Of a DNA stretch of 6,365 nucleotides, positions 1 through 4,653 are shown one piece after another. Position 1 is the first letter of the stretch. Every line of letters starts with the position of its first letter. A program made the position numbers and the translations under genes. This DNA is from Myxococcales bacterium. Lineage in GTDB: Bacteria; Myxococcota_A; UBA9160; SMWR01. The notes below the pieces were generated by a model. That model had not been told where the DNA came from. It worked only from the letters and a program-made list of their open reading frames with translations, and did no database searches. The DNA lies in NCBI GenBank assembly GCA_022572485.1, contig JACZVU010000155.1, positions 1 through 6,365 on the forward strand, given 5' to 3'.

Positions 1-235
1 GATCCGCCAGCGCCTCAAGGATGGACAATCGAAGCCCGTTAATGTCAAGCGTTTTGAAGAGTTCTCCAAGCGCTTCATTTCGTATATGGGGAAGTGTGTG
101 ACCCGTCAGCCGAATTTCGATCCATCGGGCCGCTGATCTAGTAGCCAGCTTCACCAGCGCCACCAGCTCATCCACTCGACCAGTAACCCCGAAATCGCGT
201 CCCACAGCGACCCATATCCCATCAGCCACCAACAT
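1..235 (-). CDS. Partial gene at window edge, unknown function (N-terminal 78 residues)
   Basis: On the minus strand an open frame starts at ATG 235-233 and reads without a stop to base 1, so only the N-terminal 78 residues are visible. The protein begins MLVADGIWVAVGRDFGV and continues as a mixed alpha/beta, hydrophilic sequence with no signal peptide or membrane segment (for example RWIEIRLTGHTLP, then LFKTLDINGLRLSILEALAD). The start is supported by a GAGGAG ribosome binding site three bases upstream and by an in-frame TGA 18 bases upstream of the ATG. I do not recognise the family. The gene points away from the cyclase gene, so the roughly 450 bases between them form a divergent intergenic region. 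A chance open frame of this length cannot be excluded, but the amino-acid composition looks natural. Confidence 0.6.
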   Translation of the reverse strand, partial: MLVADGIWVAVGRDFGVTGRVDELVALVKLATRSAARWIEIRLTGHTLPHIRNEALGELFKTLDINGLRLSILEALAD

Positions 236-682
236 TGGCTCCTCACGCTCAAAATCACTTTGAAGTTAGGAAAATCAAGCTGCTTTTTGGCAATGACCGA
301 TGATCGAGATTCGGTTCAGTAGAGCTAAAGAGTGGGGAAAGACCCCCCCCGCATTGGGCGTTCGGATCCGGTTCGGCAGCCCCATGATCGACGAGTGTTC
401 TCGACGCCTTCGAACCCGTCAAGCAAGTCGCGGGTATAGAGTTAAGGAGGCCATTTGTACCGTTTTGGGGTCGGCCCCTCCCCCCTTGGCTTGGCACTCA
501 TGGGATCCACCGTCCGACTCAGCCTCTCGGGTGGTGAGGCACTGCAGCCGATCGAGCTCCGCGGAATTCCAATCGACCTCTGGTAGTGTCTGATATTGAA
601 TTTTGGGCGGCCAGCTGCACCAAACAGGTTTTACACTTAACTCTGGAACAGCAGCGGCCAGACGTTAGCGGCGGGGTAGACG
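236..682. other. Intergenic stretch with no supported gene
   Basis: About 450 bases separate the divergent edge gene from the cyclase gene. The open frames here have low-complexity Arg/Ser/Pro-rich translations and no ribosome binding site, so I read them as noncoding. Visible structure includes a run of eight C near 343-350, a short GGGG-TCGG-CCCC hairpin near 466-477, and the attC-like hairpin at 635-670 listed separately. I see no convincing promoter for the cyclase gene. Confidence 0.5.
635..670 (+). repeat. attC-like hairpin upstream of the cyclase gene
   Basis: ACTTAAC (635-641) fits the integron R'' box consensus RYYYAAC. It is followed by TCTGG, an 11-base loop, CCAGA and C-GTTAGCG. 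TTAAC pairs with GTTAG-type bases and TCTGG pairs with CCAGA, leaving one extrahelical base on the right arm, as attC sites do. The element is much shorter (36 bases) than typical attC sites (about 57 or more), and the right box GTTAGCG deviates from GTTRRRY. The motif CCAGACGTTAG (658-668) recurs almost exactly at 1584-1594. The cyclase start codon follows 12 bases after the element. An operator hairpin is the alternative reading. Confidence 0.3.
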
Positions 683-1465
683 TTGACTATCAAGTCAATT
701 TACGAGACAAGGGTCTGTGCCTTCATCGATGTCCTTGGTTTCGCGGATGCAGTTGTAGAATCGGCGAAGGATTCCGAACAGGCTACTCGGTTACACTCCG
801 CTCTACAGGTTATAGCCGGTACGACACCAGCTTGGCAGAGTGAAGGATTCGAGCGGTTTGTTGACAATTGGATTTCGGATCAGCTTTTCGGAGACGGAGC
901 GCCGATCGCGCATGACGATCTCATCGCCCGTTACCGACTGCTGAACCGGGGGACAATCTTCTCCGATTCGATTGTTCTCTCCGCATCGCCGGCCCCTGTT
1001 CCAATTTGGGCGATGGTATTCAAAATCGCTGCTCTCGCGCAGAATCTTGCGCGATTAGGCCTTCTCGTGCGTGGTGGGGTCGCGACCGGGGAGTTGTTTC
1101 ACTCGACTGACCAAGTATTCGGCCCGGCTTTCGTTGACGCATACAGAATAGAATCGCAGGTTGCGATCTATCCGCGTATTGTAGTTGCGCCATCGTGTCT
1201 ACCACAATTTGAAGCGGAAGGCCCCAGCAACGGGCTGCATCTGCGCGACTACCTCCGTACTGATTTTGATGGGCTAAGTCACATTGATGTCTTCTCAACT
1301 CACTTGATGTCCGCCATGATCGATCGAAGCGCATTTGGCAAGCACGTTCAGAACAATTTCGACGAGCTTTCGCAGCGCGAGAAGGATCTGAGTGTATTTG
1401 CAAAACTACGGTGGTATTGCATGTATCTCGAAGAGAAGTTCGGGCCAAACGCGCCCTCCACTTAA
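683..1465 (+). CDS. Class III nucleotidyl-cyclase-fold protein (Pycsar-cyclase-like candidate)
   Basis: This 260-residue soluble protein carries the layout of a class III nucleotidyl cyclase catalytic domain. CAFIDVLGF places an Asp at residue 16 in the first metal-binding strand. IFSDSIVLS places Asp95 in the hairpin that carries the second metal ligand. RGGVATGELFH (130-140) followed by FGPAFVDAYRIES (146-158) matches the R-G-x-x-x-G / G-x-A-x-x-x-A-x-x-L/I-E region. If active, it would cyclise a nucleoside triphosphate into a 3',5'-cyclic signal. Pycsar anti-phage cyclases belong to this superfamily, and the TIR-effector gene 0.7 kb downstream fits that idea. The canonical substrate-specificity and transition-state residues cannot be placed by eye, so an inactive or divergent member is possible. 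The start is TTG: an in-frame TAG lies six bases upstream (677-679), no in-frame ATG or GTG precedes the FIDVLGF strand, and only a weak GGGG (673-676) serves as ribosome binding site, suggesting low expression. Confidence 0.82.
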   Translation: MTIKSIYETRVCAFIDVLGFADAVVESAKDSEQATRLHSALQVIAGTTPAWQSEGFERFVDNWISDQLFGDGAPIAHDDLIARYRLLNRGTIFSDSIVLSASPAPVPIWAMVFKIAALAQNLARLGLLVRGGVATGELFHSTDQVFGPAFVDAYRIESQVAIYPRIVVAPSCLPQFEAEGPSNGLHLRDYLRTDFDGLSHIDVFSTHLMSAMIDRSAFGKHVQNNFDELSQREKDLSVFAKLRWYCMYLEEKFGPNAPST

Positions 1466-1513
1466 TATAAACCTTGAAGTGCAACACGCCCTAGGTCGCA
1501 TGGAATCGATCGA

Positions 1514-1522
1514 TGCTACAAT
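1514..1522 (+). promoter_or_regulatory. Possible extended -10 promoter for the HTH-HTH-TIR genes
   Basis: TGC-TACAAT is a TGn-extended -10 element with five of six bases matching TATAAT. No TTGACA-like -35 lies 16-18 bases upstream, as expected for an extended -10 promoter. It would start transcription near 1529 and give a leader of about 90 bases that includes the palindrome and the GTTAGGC element before the first HTH gene. Confidence 0.35.
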
Positions 1523-1547
1523 CTCGCGGCGAGTGCTCCTGCTCCAG

Positions 1548-1596
1548 CGCTAACGGTTAGCCCTGTTCGGTGCGGCTGAGCGCCCAGGCGTTAGGC
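1548..1596 (+). repeat. attC-like element / palindrome between cyclase and HTH genes
   Basis: The right side reads GGCTGA (1574-1579), a ten-base spacer, then GTTAGGC (1590-1596), which fits the integron R' core GTTRRRY preceded by an L'-type GGCTKA box. The left side has TAAC (1551-1554) and TTAGCC (1557-1562), which pairs with GGCTGA. CTAAC pairs with GTTAG at the outer end. As in real cassettes, the next gene starts close behind: a GGAGG ribosome binding site and ATG lie within 25 bases of GTTAGGC. Against it, the left spacer is only two bases and the whole element is 49 bases, shorter than usual. Within it, GCTAACGGTTAGC (1549-1561) is a perfect palindrome that could instead be an operator. 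Confidence 0.4.
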
Positions 1597-1620
1597 TGCG
1601 ACACGGAAATCGGAGGATCA

Positions 1621-1893
1621 ATGGCAGCCAGGCAGTCCGATGAGGAAACCGATTGGCTTGCAGTCATCGGTAGATCACTCGCGCTCCTGTGCTTGTGTGA
1701 GGCGGACCTGCGAGACAAGGATCTACTTTCTCAAGTCACACTCCTCGAATCGCTCGGCTTGGCTCGCAAGGATGCCGCGGCGATTCTGGGTACCACTACT
1801 GAATCGTTGAGGGTAACTCAACACAGGGCTCGGAAACCAAAGGAGAAGACCAGTGGCCGCAAGAAAGGCGCCGCGGCGAAGCGACGCAGGTAA
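1621..1893 (+). CDS. Small basic helix-turn-helix protein, sigma region 4-like (HTH-1)
   Basis: This is a 90-residue protein. A leading amphipathic helix (WLAVIGRSLALLCL, 12-25) precedes a helix-turn-helix of the sigma-70 region 4 / LuxR type: LLSQVTLLESLGLARKDAA (35-53), then AILGTTTESLRVTQHRARK (54-72). It ends in a Lys/Arg-rich tail of about 20 residues. The likely role is binding DNA, plausibly to regulate this gene set, but no effector domain is present. ATG 1621 is chosen over an upstream in-frame GTG at 1570 because GGAGG (1612-1616) sits just before it. The gene overlaps the next one by 41 bases, so the basic tail of this protein and the N-terminus of the next are read from the same DNA in different frames. 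It is clearly paralogous to the downstream protein. Confidence 0.72.
   Translation: MAARQSDEETDWLAVIGRSLALLCLCEADLRDKDLLSQVTLLESLGLARKDAAAILGTTTESLRVTQHRARKPKEKTSGRKKGAAAKRRR
1840..1845 (+). promoter_or_regulatory. Ribosome binding site inside HTH-1 that fixes the HTH-2 start
   Basis: AAGGAG lies within the 3' end of the first HTH gene, seven bases before GTG 1853. No other ATG, GTG or TTG occurs in the second HTH frame before its conserved part, so this site decides the start and implies that the 41-base overlap is real. Confidence 0.6.
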
Positions 1894-2140
1894 TTCCTCG
1901 AACACTAGTGATTCTGTTGTCGAAGAACTCCGACGAATTTCAAAGCTGCTCGCGCTGCTAGCGATCAAGGGCGAAAGTCAGGAAGAAAAGATTCTAACGC
2001 TTATGGCCGCGGGCTTCGCAGCAAGCGAGGTCTCGGACCTATTGCGCACTACGTCCAATGTCGTTTTCGTCACTGTCCACCGGAGTAAGAAGAAACCGAA
2101 GAAGAAGAAAACGACACCTAAGCGCGGGAAGTCTCGGTAG
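1853..2140 (+). CDS. Small basic helix-turn-helix protein, paralogue of HTH-1 (HTH-2)
   Basis: This 95-residue protein starts at GTG. After a basic, Ser-rich N-terminus come a helix ELRRISKLLALLAIKG (25-40) and a sigma region 4-like helix-turn-helix, EEKILTLMAAGFAASEVSD (44-62) then LLRTTSNVVFVTVHRSKKK (63-81). It ends in a tail of almost only Lys, Arg, Thr and Pro. The order and spacing match HTH-1 (LLALL-type helix, L-x-x-x-G-[LF]-x-x-x-[DE]-[AV], LLxTT or LGTTT, x-VTxHR), which supports a tandem duplication followed by divergence. Two such proteins side by side suggest a heterodimer or two half-site readers acting on this locus. The gene ends 13 bases before the TIR gene, consistent with one transcript. 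The specific function is unknown. Confidence 0.7.
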   Translation: MAARKAPRRSDAGNSSNTSDSVVEELRRISKLLALLAIKGESQEEKILTLMAAGFAASEVSDLLRTTSNVVFVTVHRSKKKPKKKKTTPKRGKSR

Positions 2141-2153
2141 CGCCTGAACGCTA

Positions 2154-3008
2154 ATGGCGAAAATCGACCAACAGCTCCTCGAACGCATCGAAACTAAGCT
2201 CGGCGTAGGTCGCCGGCACGTCTACACTCTAATCGATGCGAAGGTTCGGGAGTCACATCTACCTCGGGACTTAGCGGCGATCGCACTTGCCAGCGAACGC
2301 GGAATCAGTATTTCTAGGTTTGCAACGCCCGAGCAGCTAGCGGAGATGAGGCAGACGGCCGTCTCCGCGGCTCCGCGCTCCGTCGTCGCACCCGAAACTC
2401 CATCGTCAGGGTCCAAGCGCCCCAGAGCCAAGAAGCCCCTCAAGAAGAAGACGTCAGCTCGGGCTAATCGAGGCGCGTCCGCCCAGGCGAGACGCGGCAT
2501 ATCGGTTTTCGTCGTACACGGACGCGACGTCGACGCACGGCGGGAGCTGTTCACCCTCCTTCGAGCATTCGGCCTGAAGCCGATTGAGTGGAATCAGGCA
2601 ATCAAGATGACGCGCGAAGCATCGCCCTATGTCGGCGCGATCCTTGAAACGGCCTTTCGTGAAGCAGCAGCGGTCGTCGTGCTCTTAACACCTGATGACC
2701 ACGTCAAGCTTCGAAAGCGATTTCAGAAGGCCCGAGAGCCCGAATACGAAAAGAAGCTAACCGGCCAAGCACGCCCGAACGTTCTCTTCGAGGCTGGCAT
2801 GGCCTTCGGTCGCAACCCAGGTAGCACGGTGTTGGTTCAGCTCGGCGAAGTGAAGCTATTCAGCGACGTTGCCGGACGGCACGTAGTTCATCTCAGCAAC
2901 GACCCCACCAGCCGGCGGGAGCTTGCAACGAAACTTGCAAATGCCGGATGCAACGTAGACACAACCGGAACGGATTGGCTGAGCGCGGGAAACTTTACTC
3001 CGAGGTAG
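2154..3008 (+). CDS. TIR-domain effector of the CAP12/Pycsar-effector type, predicted NAD+ hydrolase
   Basis: This is a 284-residue protein. Residues 1-66 form a compact helical domain (LLERIETKLGVGRRHVYTL, then HLPRDLAAIALASERGISI and FATPEQLAEMR) that looks HTH-like. Residues 67-113 are a Pro/Ala/Lys-rich linker. Residues 115-284 are a TIR-like domain of the predicted nucleotide-binding family found in CBASS Cap12 and Pycsar TIR effectors: ISVFVVHGRD (116-125), LKPIEW (141-146), SPYVGAILETAF (157-168), VVVLLTPDD (174-182) and ARPNVLFEAGMAFGR (206-220). Glu213 in NVLFEAG sits at the catalytic glutamate position of NAD+-cleaving members, and the FSDVAGRHVVHL block is intact. The predicted activity is NAD+ depletion on activation, causing abortive infection. 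No STING, SAVED or cyclic-nucleotide-binding domain is visible, so the trigger is unclear. No good ribosome binding site precedes ATG 2154, which favours translational coupling to HTH-2 thirteen bases upstream. Confidence 0.88.
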   Translation: MAKIDQQLLERIETKLGVGRRHVYTLIDAKVRESHLPRDLAAIALASERGISISRFATPEQLAEMRQTAVSAAPRSVVAPETPSSGSKRPRAKKPLKKKTSARANRGASAQARRGISVFVVHGRDVDARRELFTLLRAFGLKPIEWNQAIKMTREASPYVGAILETAFREAAAVVVLLTPDDHVKLRKRFQKAREPEYEKKLTGQARPNVLFEAGMAFGRNPGSTVLVQLGEVKLFSDVAGRHVVHLSNDPTSRRELATKLANAGCNVDTTGTDWLSAGNFTPR

Positions 3009-3037
3009 CCGCGACGTAACGATCATCAGACCCCCGG

Positions 3038-3067
3038 TTGTCAATAGGCACACGACTCTCGTATACT
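3038..3067 (+). promoter_or_regulatory. Sigma-70-type promoter for the small secreted protein gene
   Basis: TTGTCA (3038-3043), an 18-base spacer and TATACT (3062-3067) match the -35 and -10 consensus at five of six bases each. Transcription would begin near 3074, giving a leader of about 50 bases before ATG 3127. This separates the secreted-protein gene from the TIR operon transcriptionally. Confidence 0.6.
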
Positions 3068-3126
3068 CGGTAAATTCAGCTCCCGTGATGGTCGAAGCGA
3101 GAGTTGTCCCCTCACGGAGAATTCAA

Positions 3127-3522
3127 ATGATTCGACTCTACTGCGCGTCTGCGGTGTTCGTCGGCGTGATCCTCGCCTCCAGCCTGGCTTCAGCCCAGAC
3201 GGCGTTTCTCGAGGGCCACGTTTTCAACAAGCTAACTGGGGTCCCGCTCAGCGGTGCAGCCGTTCATGTGTTCGAGAACGTCACGATGGGTCCACTCCCG
3301 ATCGAGCTCGCGGCTGGAATCACGGATCCGAACGGGTTCTATCAGTTCGAGGTAGACGAGTTCCTGAGGTTTTCGGCAATTATCGAAGTCGTTTGCGGGA
3401 CCGCAACGGGCGAGATTCGCGGGGGAAGCTTTGCACTATTGCGAGAGGGGCTGATTCGCCGCGACGTCTATCTCGGGGCAAGCCGACGCCTCACTCGCTG
3501 TGATCCGATCGAGCCCCAATAG
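3127..3522 (+). CDS. Small secreted protein with a carboxypeptidase-regulatory-like (Ig-fold) domain
   Basis: This is a 131-residue precursor. MIRLYCASAVFVGVILASSL is a Sec signal peptide with a likely cleavage site after ASA (21-23), leaving Gln24 as the mature N-terminus. The mature part opens LEGHVFNKLTGVPLSGAAV, continues to ITDPNGFYQFEV (65-76), and has the G-x-V-x-x-x-x-T-G-x-P-L-x-G-A-x-V / T-D-x-x-G-x-Y-x-F pattern of carboxypeptidase-regulatory-like beta-sandwich domains. These are usually noncatalytic surface or periplasmic modules. Cys90 and Cys125 could form a disulfide after export. ATG 3127 is preferred to an upstream in-frame start at 3085 because GGAGA (3116-3120) lies six bases before it and the signal peptide starts exactly here. 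It has its own promoter and converges with the minus-strand secreted-protein gene. Confidence 0.8.
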   Translation: MIRLYCASAVFVGVILASSLASAQTAFLEGHVFNKLTGVPLSGAAVHVFENVTMGPLPIELAAGITDPNGFYQFEVDEFLRFSAIIEVVCGTATGEIRGGSFALLREGLIRRDVYLGASRRLTRCDPIEPQ

Positions 3523-3650
3523 CAGATCAGCCCAAGGCGCCGCGCCGCCCAGGGGGATAACGATGGTTCCGGGTGCGCGAGGTAGTCGCCGCTAAGTTTT
3601 CGGGACCCGATTTCGGAACAAAAAGGTCCGCCGCGAAGGTCTAAGAACAC

Positions 3651-3761
3651 AAAGCGCCCGAAGTCCTCACGACTCCGGGCGCTTCATTTCTTGGTAGCGG
3701 GGGGGCGCTACAACACATGCACCCCCGGGCTCGGAACCCGGCTGGTGCTTCCTTGGGCGGC
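3651..3761 (-). repeat. tRNA-tail/terminator module, copy A (minus orientation)
   Basis: Read on the minus strand, the module begins GCCGCCCAAGGAAGCACC. It continues through GTTCCGAGCCCGGGGGTGCA and TGTTGTAGCG, seven C, the tRNA-like 3' end GCTACCA, then AGAAATGAAGCGCCCGGAGT and the rest of a terminator hairpin. It is 111 bases long, exactly the length of copy C, and differs from copy B at only one position in the 41 bases upstream of the C run. It lies inverted relative to copy B, so the two flank the 3859-4305 gene. Confidence 0.85.
3652..3684 (-). terminator. Bidirectional hairpin terminator (copy A)
   Basis: AAGCGCCCG (3652-3660) pairs with CGGGCGCTT (3676-3684), and inner GTC/GAC adds three pairs. 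On the plus strand the stem is followed by TTCATTTCTT. On the minus strand it ends in CGCTTTGTGTTCTT. It sits between two convergent genes and can serve both. Confidence 0.7.
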
Positions 3762-3858
3762 ATGACTTGCCTGACCGGCAGGACGCTCGATGGTGCAGTA
3801 TTCAAGGGTTGTGATTAGATCGTGCGCGACGTGCCGCCTGAGTTCGATCAGCCGCGCA

Positions 3859-4305
3859 TCAAAAGATCGGGTCTAGTTTCCTGCATTCGAGCGAGCTTGC
3901 GGCCCTGCCGTTGAGCCTGAACAACTGGGCGCAAGCGGTCACGCTACTGCCATACTCAAGTGGGGAAGTACTCCATACGGCCTCGTAGACTGCGCGGCCA
4001 TTGGGCCCGCCGTCGGGAGATACGAGGGTGGTGCCCACGAGCCGACGTCGCTGCTCGCCAAGGAAGATGTCCACGCCACTGGTCCGGTTCTCCGTGAGGT
4101 TGAGATAAAGAATGAACTTGTTAGCCCTGCGGTGGAAGTGCTGCGGGACTGCCACCTCCTCAAACGCAATAATGCTTCCCAGGCCCAGGAAGACACCCAT
4201 GGCCTCCGTGACGTTCTTGATGTTGATGGCTTGTGCGCCAGGAGCAACGAGCGTCAGCGCCAGGGCGAGAGCCAGAGTGAGCGAAATTCGTAGTCGGCTG
4301 CGCAT
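3859..4305 (-). CDS. Secreted protein of unknown function
   Basis: This is a 148-residue precursor. MRSRLRISLTLALALALTLV is a classical Sec signal peptide with a likely cut after AQA (24-26). The mature 122 residues start INIKNVTEAMGVFLGLGSII and appear beta-rich (FILYLNLTENRTSGVDIFLG, TTLVSPDGGPNGRAVYEAVW), ending YGSSVTACAQLF and SLECRKLDPIF. Cys125 and Cys141 could form a disulfide. I do not recognise the family. ATG 4305-4303 is preferred to far-upstream in-frame starts because a perfect AAGGAGGT (4313-4320 on the minus strand) lies seven bases before it and the signal peptide begins there. The gene is flanked by inverted copies A and B of the repeat module, with A's terminator about 175 bases downstream, so gene and flanks may have moved as a unit. 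Confidence 0.78.
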   Translation of the reverse strand: MRSRLRISLTLALALALTLVAPGAQAINIKNVTEAMGVFLGLGSIIAFEEVAVPQHFHRRANKFILYLNLTENRTSGVDIFLGEQRRRLVGTTLVSPDGGPNGRAVYEAVWSTSPLEYGSSVTACAQLFRLNGRAASSLECRKLDPIF

Positions 4306-4312
4306 CGGGGGT

Positions 4313-4320
4313 ACCTCCTT
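4313..4320 (-). promoter_or_regulatory. Perfect Shine-Dalgarno site deciding the start of the secreted-protein gene
   Basis: AAGGAGGT on the minus strand, seven bases before the ATG, is fully complementary to the 16S rRNA tail. It rules out the longer in-frame extension through copy B of the repeat. Confidence 0.75.
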
Positions 4321-4435
4321 TGCCGCCACGCCACGGCGTGTCGCCCCAATCCTCTCACAAAACGCCGCCTTTGTGTGTAATTTTTGATGTACCGGCCGGG
4401 TTCCGAGCCCGGGGGTGCATGTGTTGTAGCGCCCC

Positions 4436-4512
4436 GCCGCTTCCACCAAACCCCAGGTCCTATGCGGCCCAGAGGAGGTCCGCGTGGAGTGTCTCGCCGA
4501 GGCCAAAGCGGC
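4436..4512. mobile_element. 77-base insert with terminal inverted repeats inside copy B
   Basis: The segment starts GCCGCTT and ends AAGCGGC, a seven-base perfect inverted repeat. Inside, GCGGCCC (4464-4470) and GGTCCGC (4477-4483) form a second imperfect stem. In copies A and C the same spot is an uninterrupted run of seven C; here it is four C, the insert, then five C, compatible with a two-base target duplication. It encodes nothing. It is of tRNA length but has no T-arm (no GGTTCGA), so it is not a tRNA. Confidence 0.5.
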
Positions 4513-4531
4513 CCCCCGCTACCAAGAAATG

Positions 4532-4564
4532 AAGCGCCCGGAGTCCTGAGGGCTTCGGGCGCTT
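4532..4564 (-). terminator. Hairpin terminator downstream of the serine hydrolase gene (copy B)
   Basis: AAGCGCCCG (4532-4540) and CGGGCGCTT (4556-4564) form a nine-base-pair stem. On the minus strand the hairpin lies about 90 bases after the hydrolase stop codon and is followed by CATTTCTT. On the plus strand it is followed by TGGTTTTC. The plus orientation is the one inherited from the module; the minus use serves the present gene order. Confidence 0.65.
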
Positions 4565-4653
4565 TGGTTTTCAGATCTTCATTGCGGTAGACGAGATTAG
4601 TTGCCGCCAATTCGCGGTCGGGTTCCAGCGATTCCAAAGGGTCTTCGCGCCAA

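Larger units (their letters stand above)
3523..3858. other. Intergenic region between convergent secreted-protein genes
   Basis: These 336 bases hold no supported gene. The left part (3523-3650) shows nothing beyond GC-rich small inverted repeats near 3535-3552. The centre holds the repeat module and terminator (3651-3761). The right part (3762-3858) contains a short TGCC-TGACC-GGCA hairpin near 3768-3780. Confidence 0.6.
4391..4565 (+). repeat. tRNA-tail/terminator module, copy B (plus orientation), interrupted by 77 bases
   Basis: It begins ACCGGCCGGGTTCCGAG, lacking the first roughly 15 bases of the module. It runs through TGTTGTAGCG into a C run, where 77 foreign bases are inserted (4436-4512), then resumes with CCCCCGCTACCAAGAAATGA and the terminator hairpin. 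Without the insert it is 98 bases and nearly identical to inverted copy A. Confidence 0.85.

Noticed and set aside
300..593. Plus-strand open frame of 97 codons and its antisense partner at 255-497
   Set aside because: Ser/Arg/Pro-rich translations without any recognisable motif or ribosome binding site; more likely chance open frames in GC-rich DNA.
586..843. Plus-strand open frame of 85 codons overlapping the cyclase start
   Set aside because: It is a shadow of the cyclase gene in another frame, with a Cys/Arg-rich low-quality translation and no ribosome binding site.
1020..1487. Minus-strand open frame of 155 codons opposite the cyclase gene
   Set aside because: Arg-rich antisense shadow of the cyclase coding sequence.
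4306..4506. N-terminal extension of the minus-strand secreted protein (start at 4506)
   Set aside because: The perfect Shine-Dalgarno site and signal peptide place the start at 4305; the extension is translated repeat DNA.
4436..4512. 77-base insert as a tRNA gene
   Set aside because: It has tRNA length and a seven-base terminal stem, but no T-loop TTCGA motif, no CCA and no plausible D- or anticodon arm on either strand.
4320..4590. Open frames on both strands through copy B (for example 4320-4532 and 4384-4590 plus, 4254-4820 minus)
   Set aside because: They read through the repeat module, the 77-base insert and the terminator; composition is Pro/Arg/Ser-rich and they conflict with well-supported genes.
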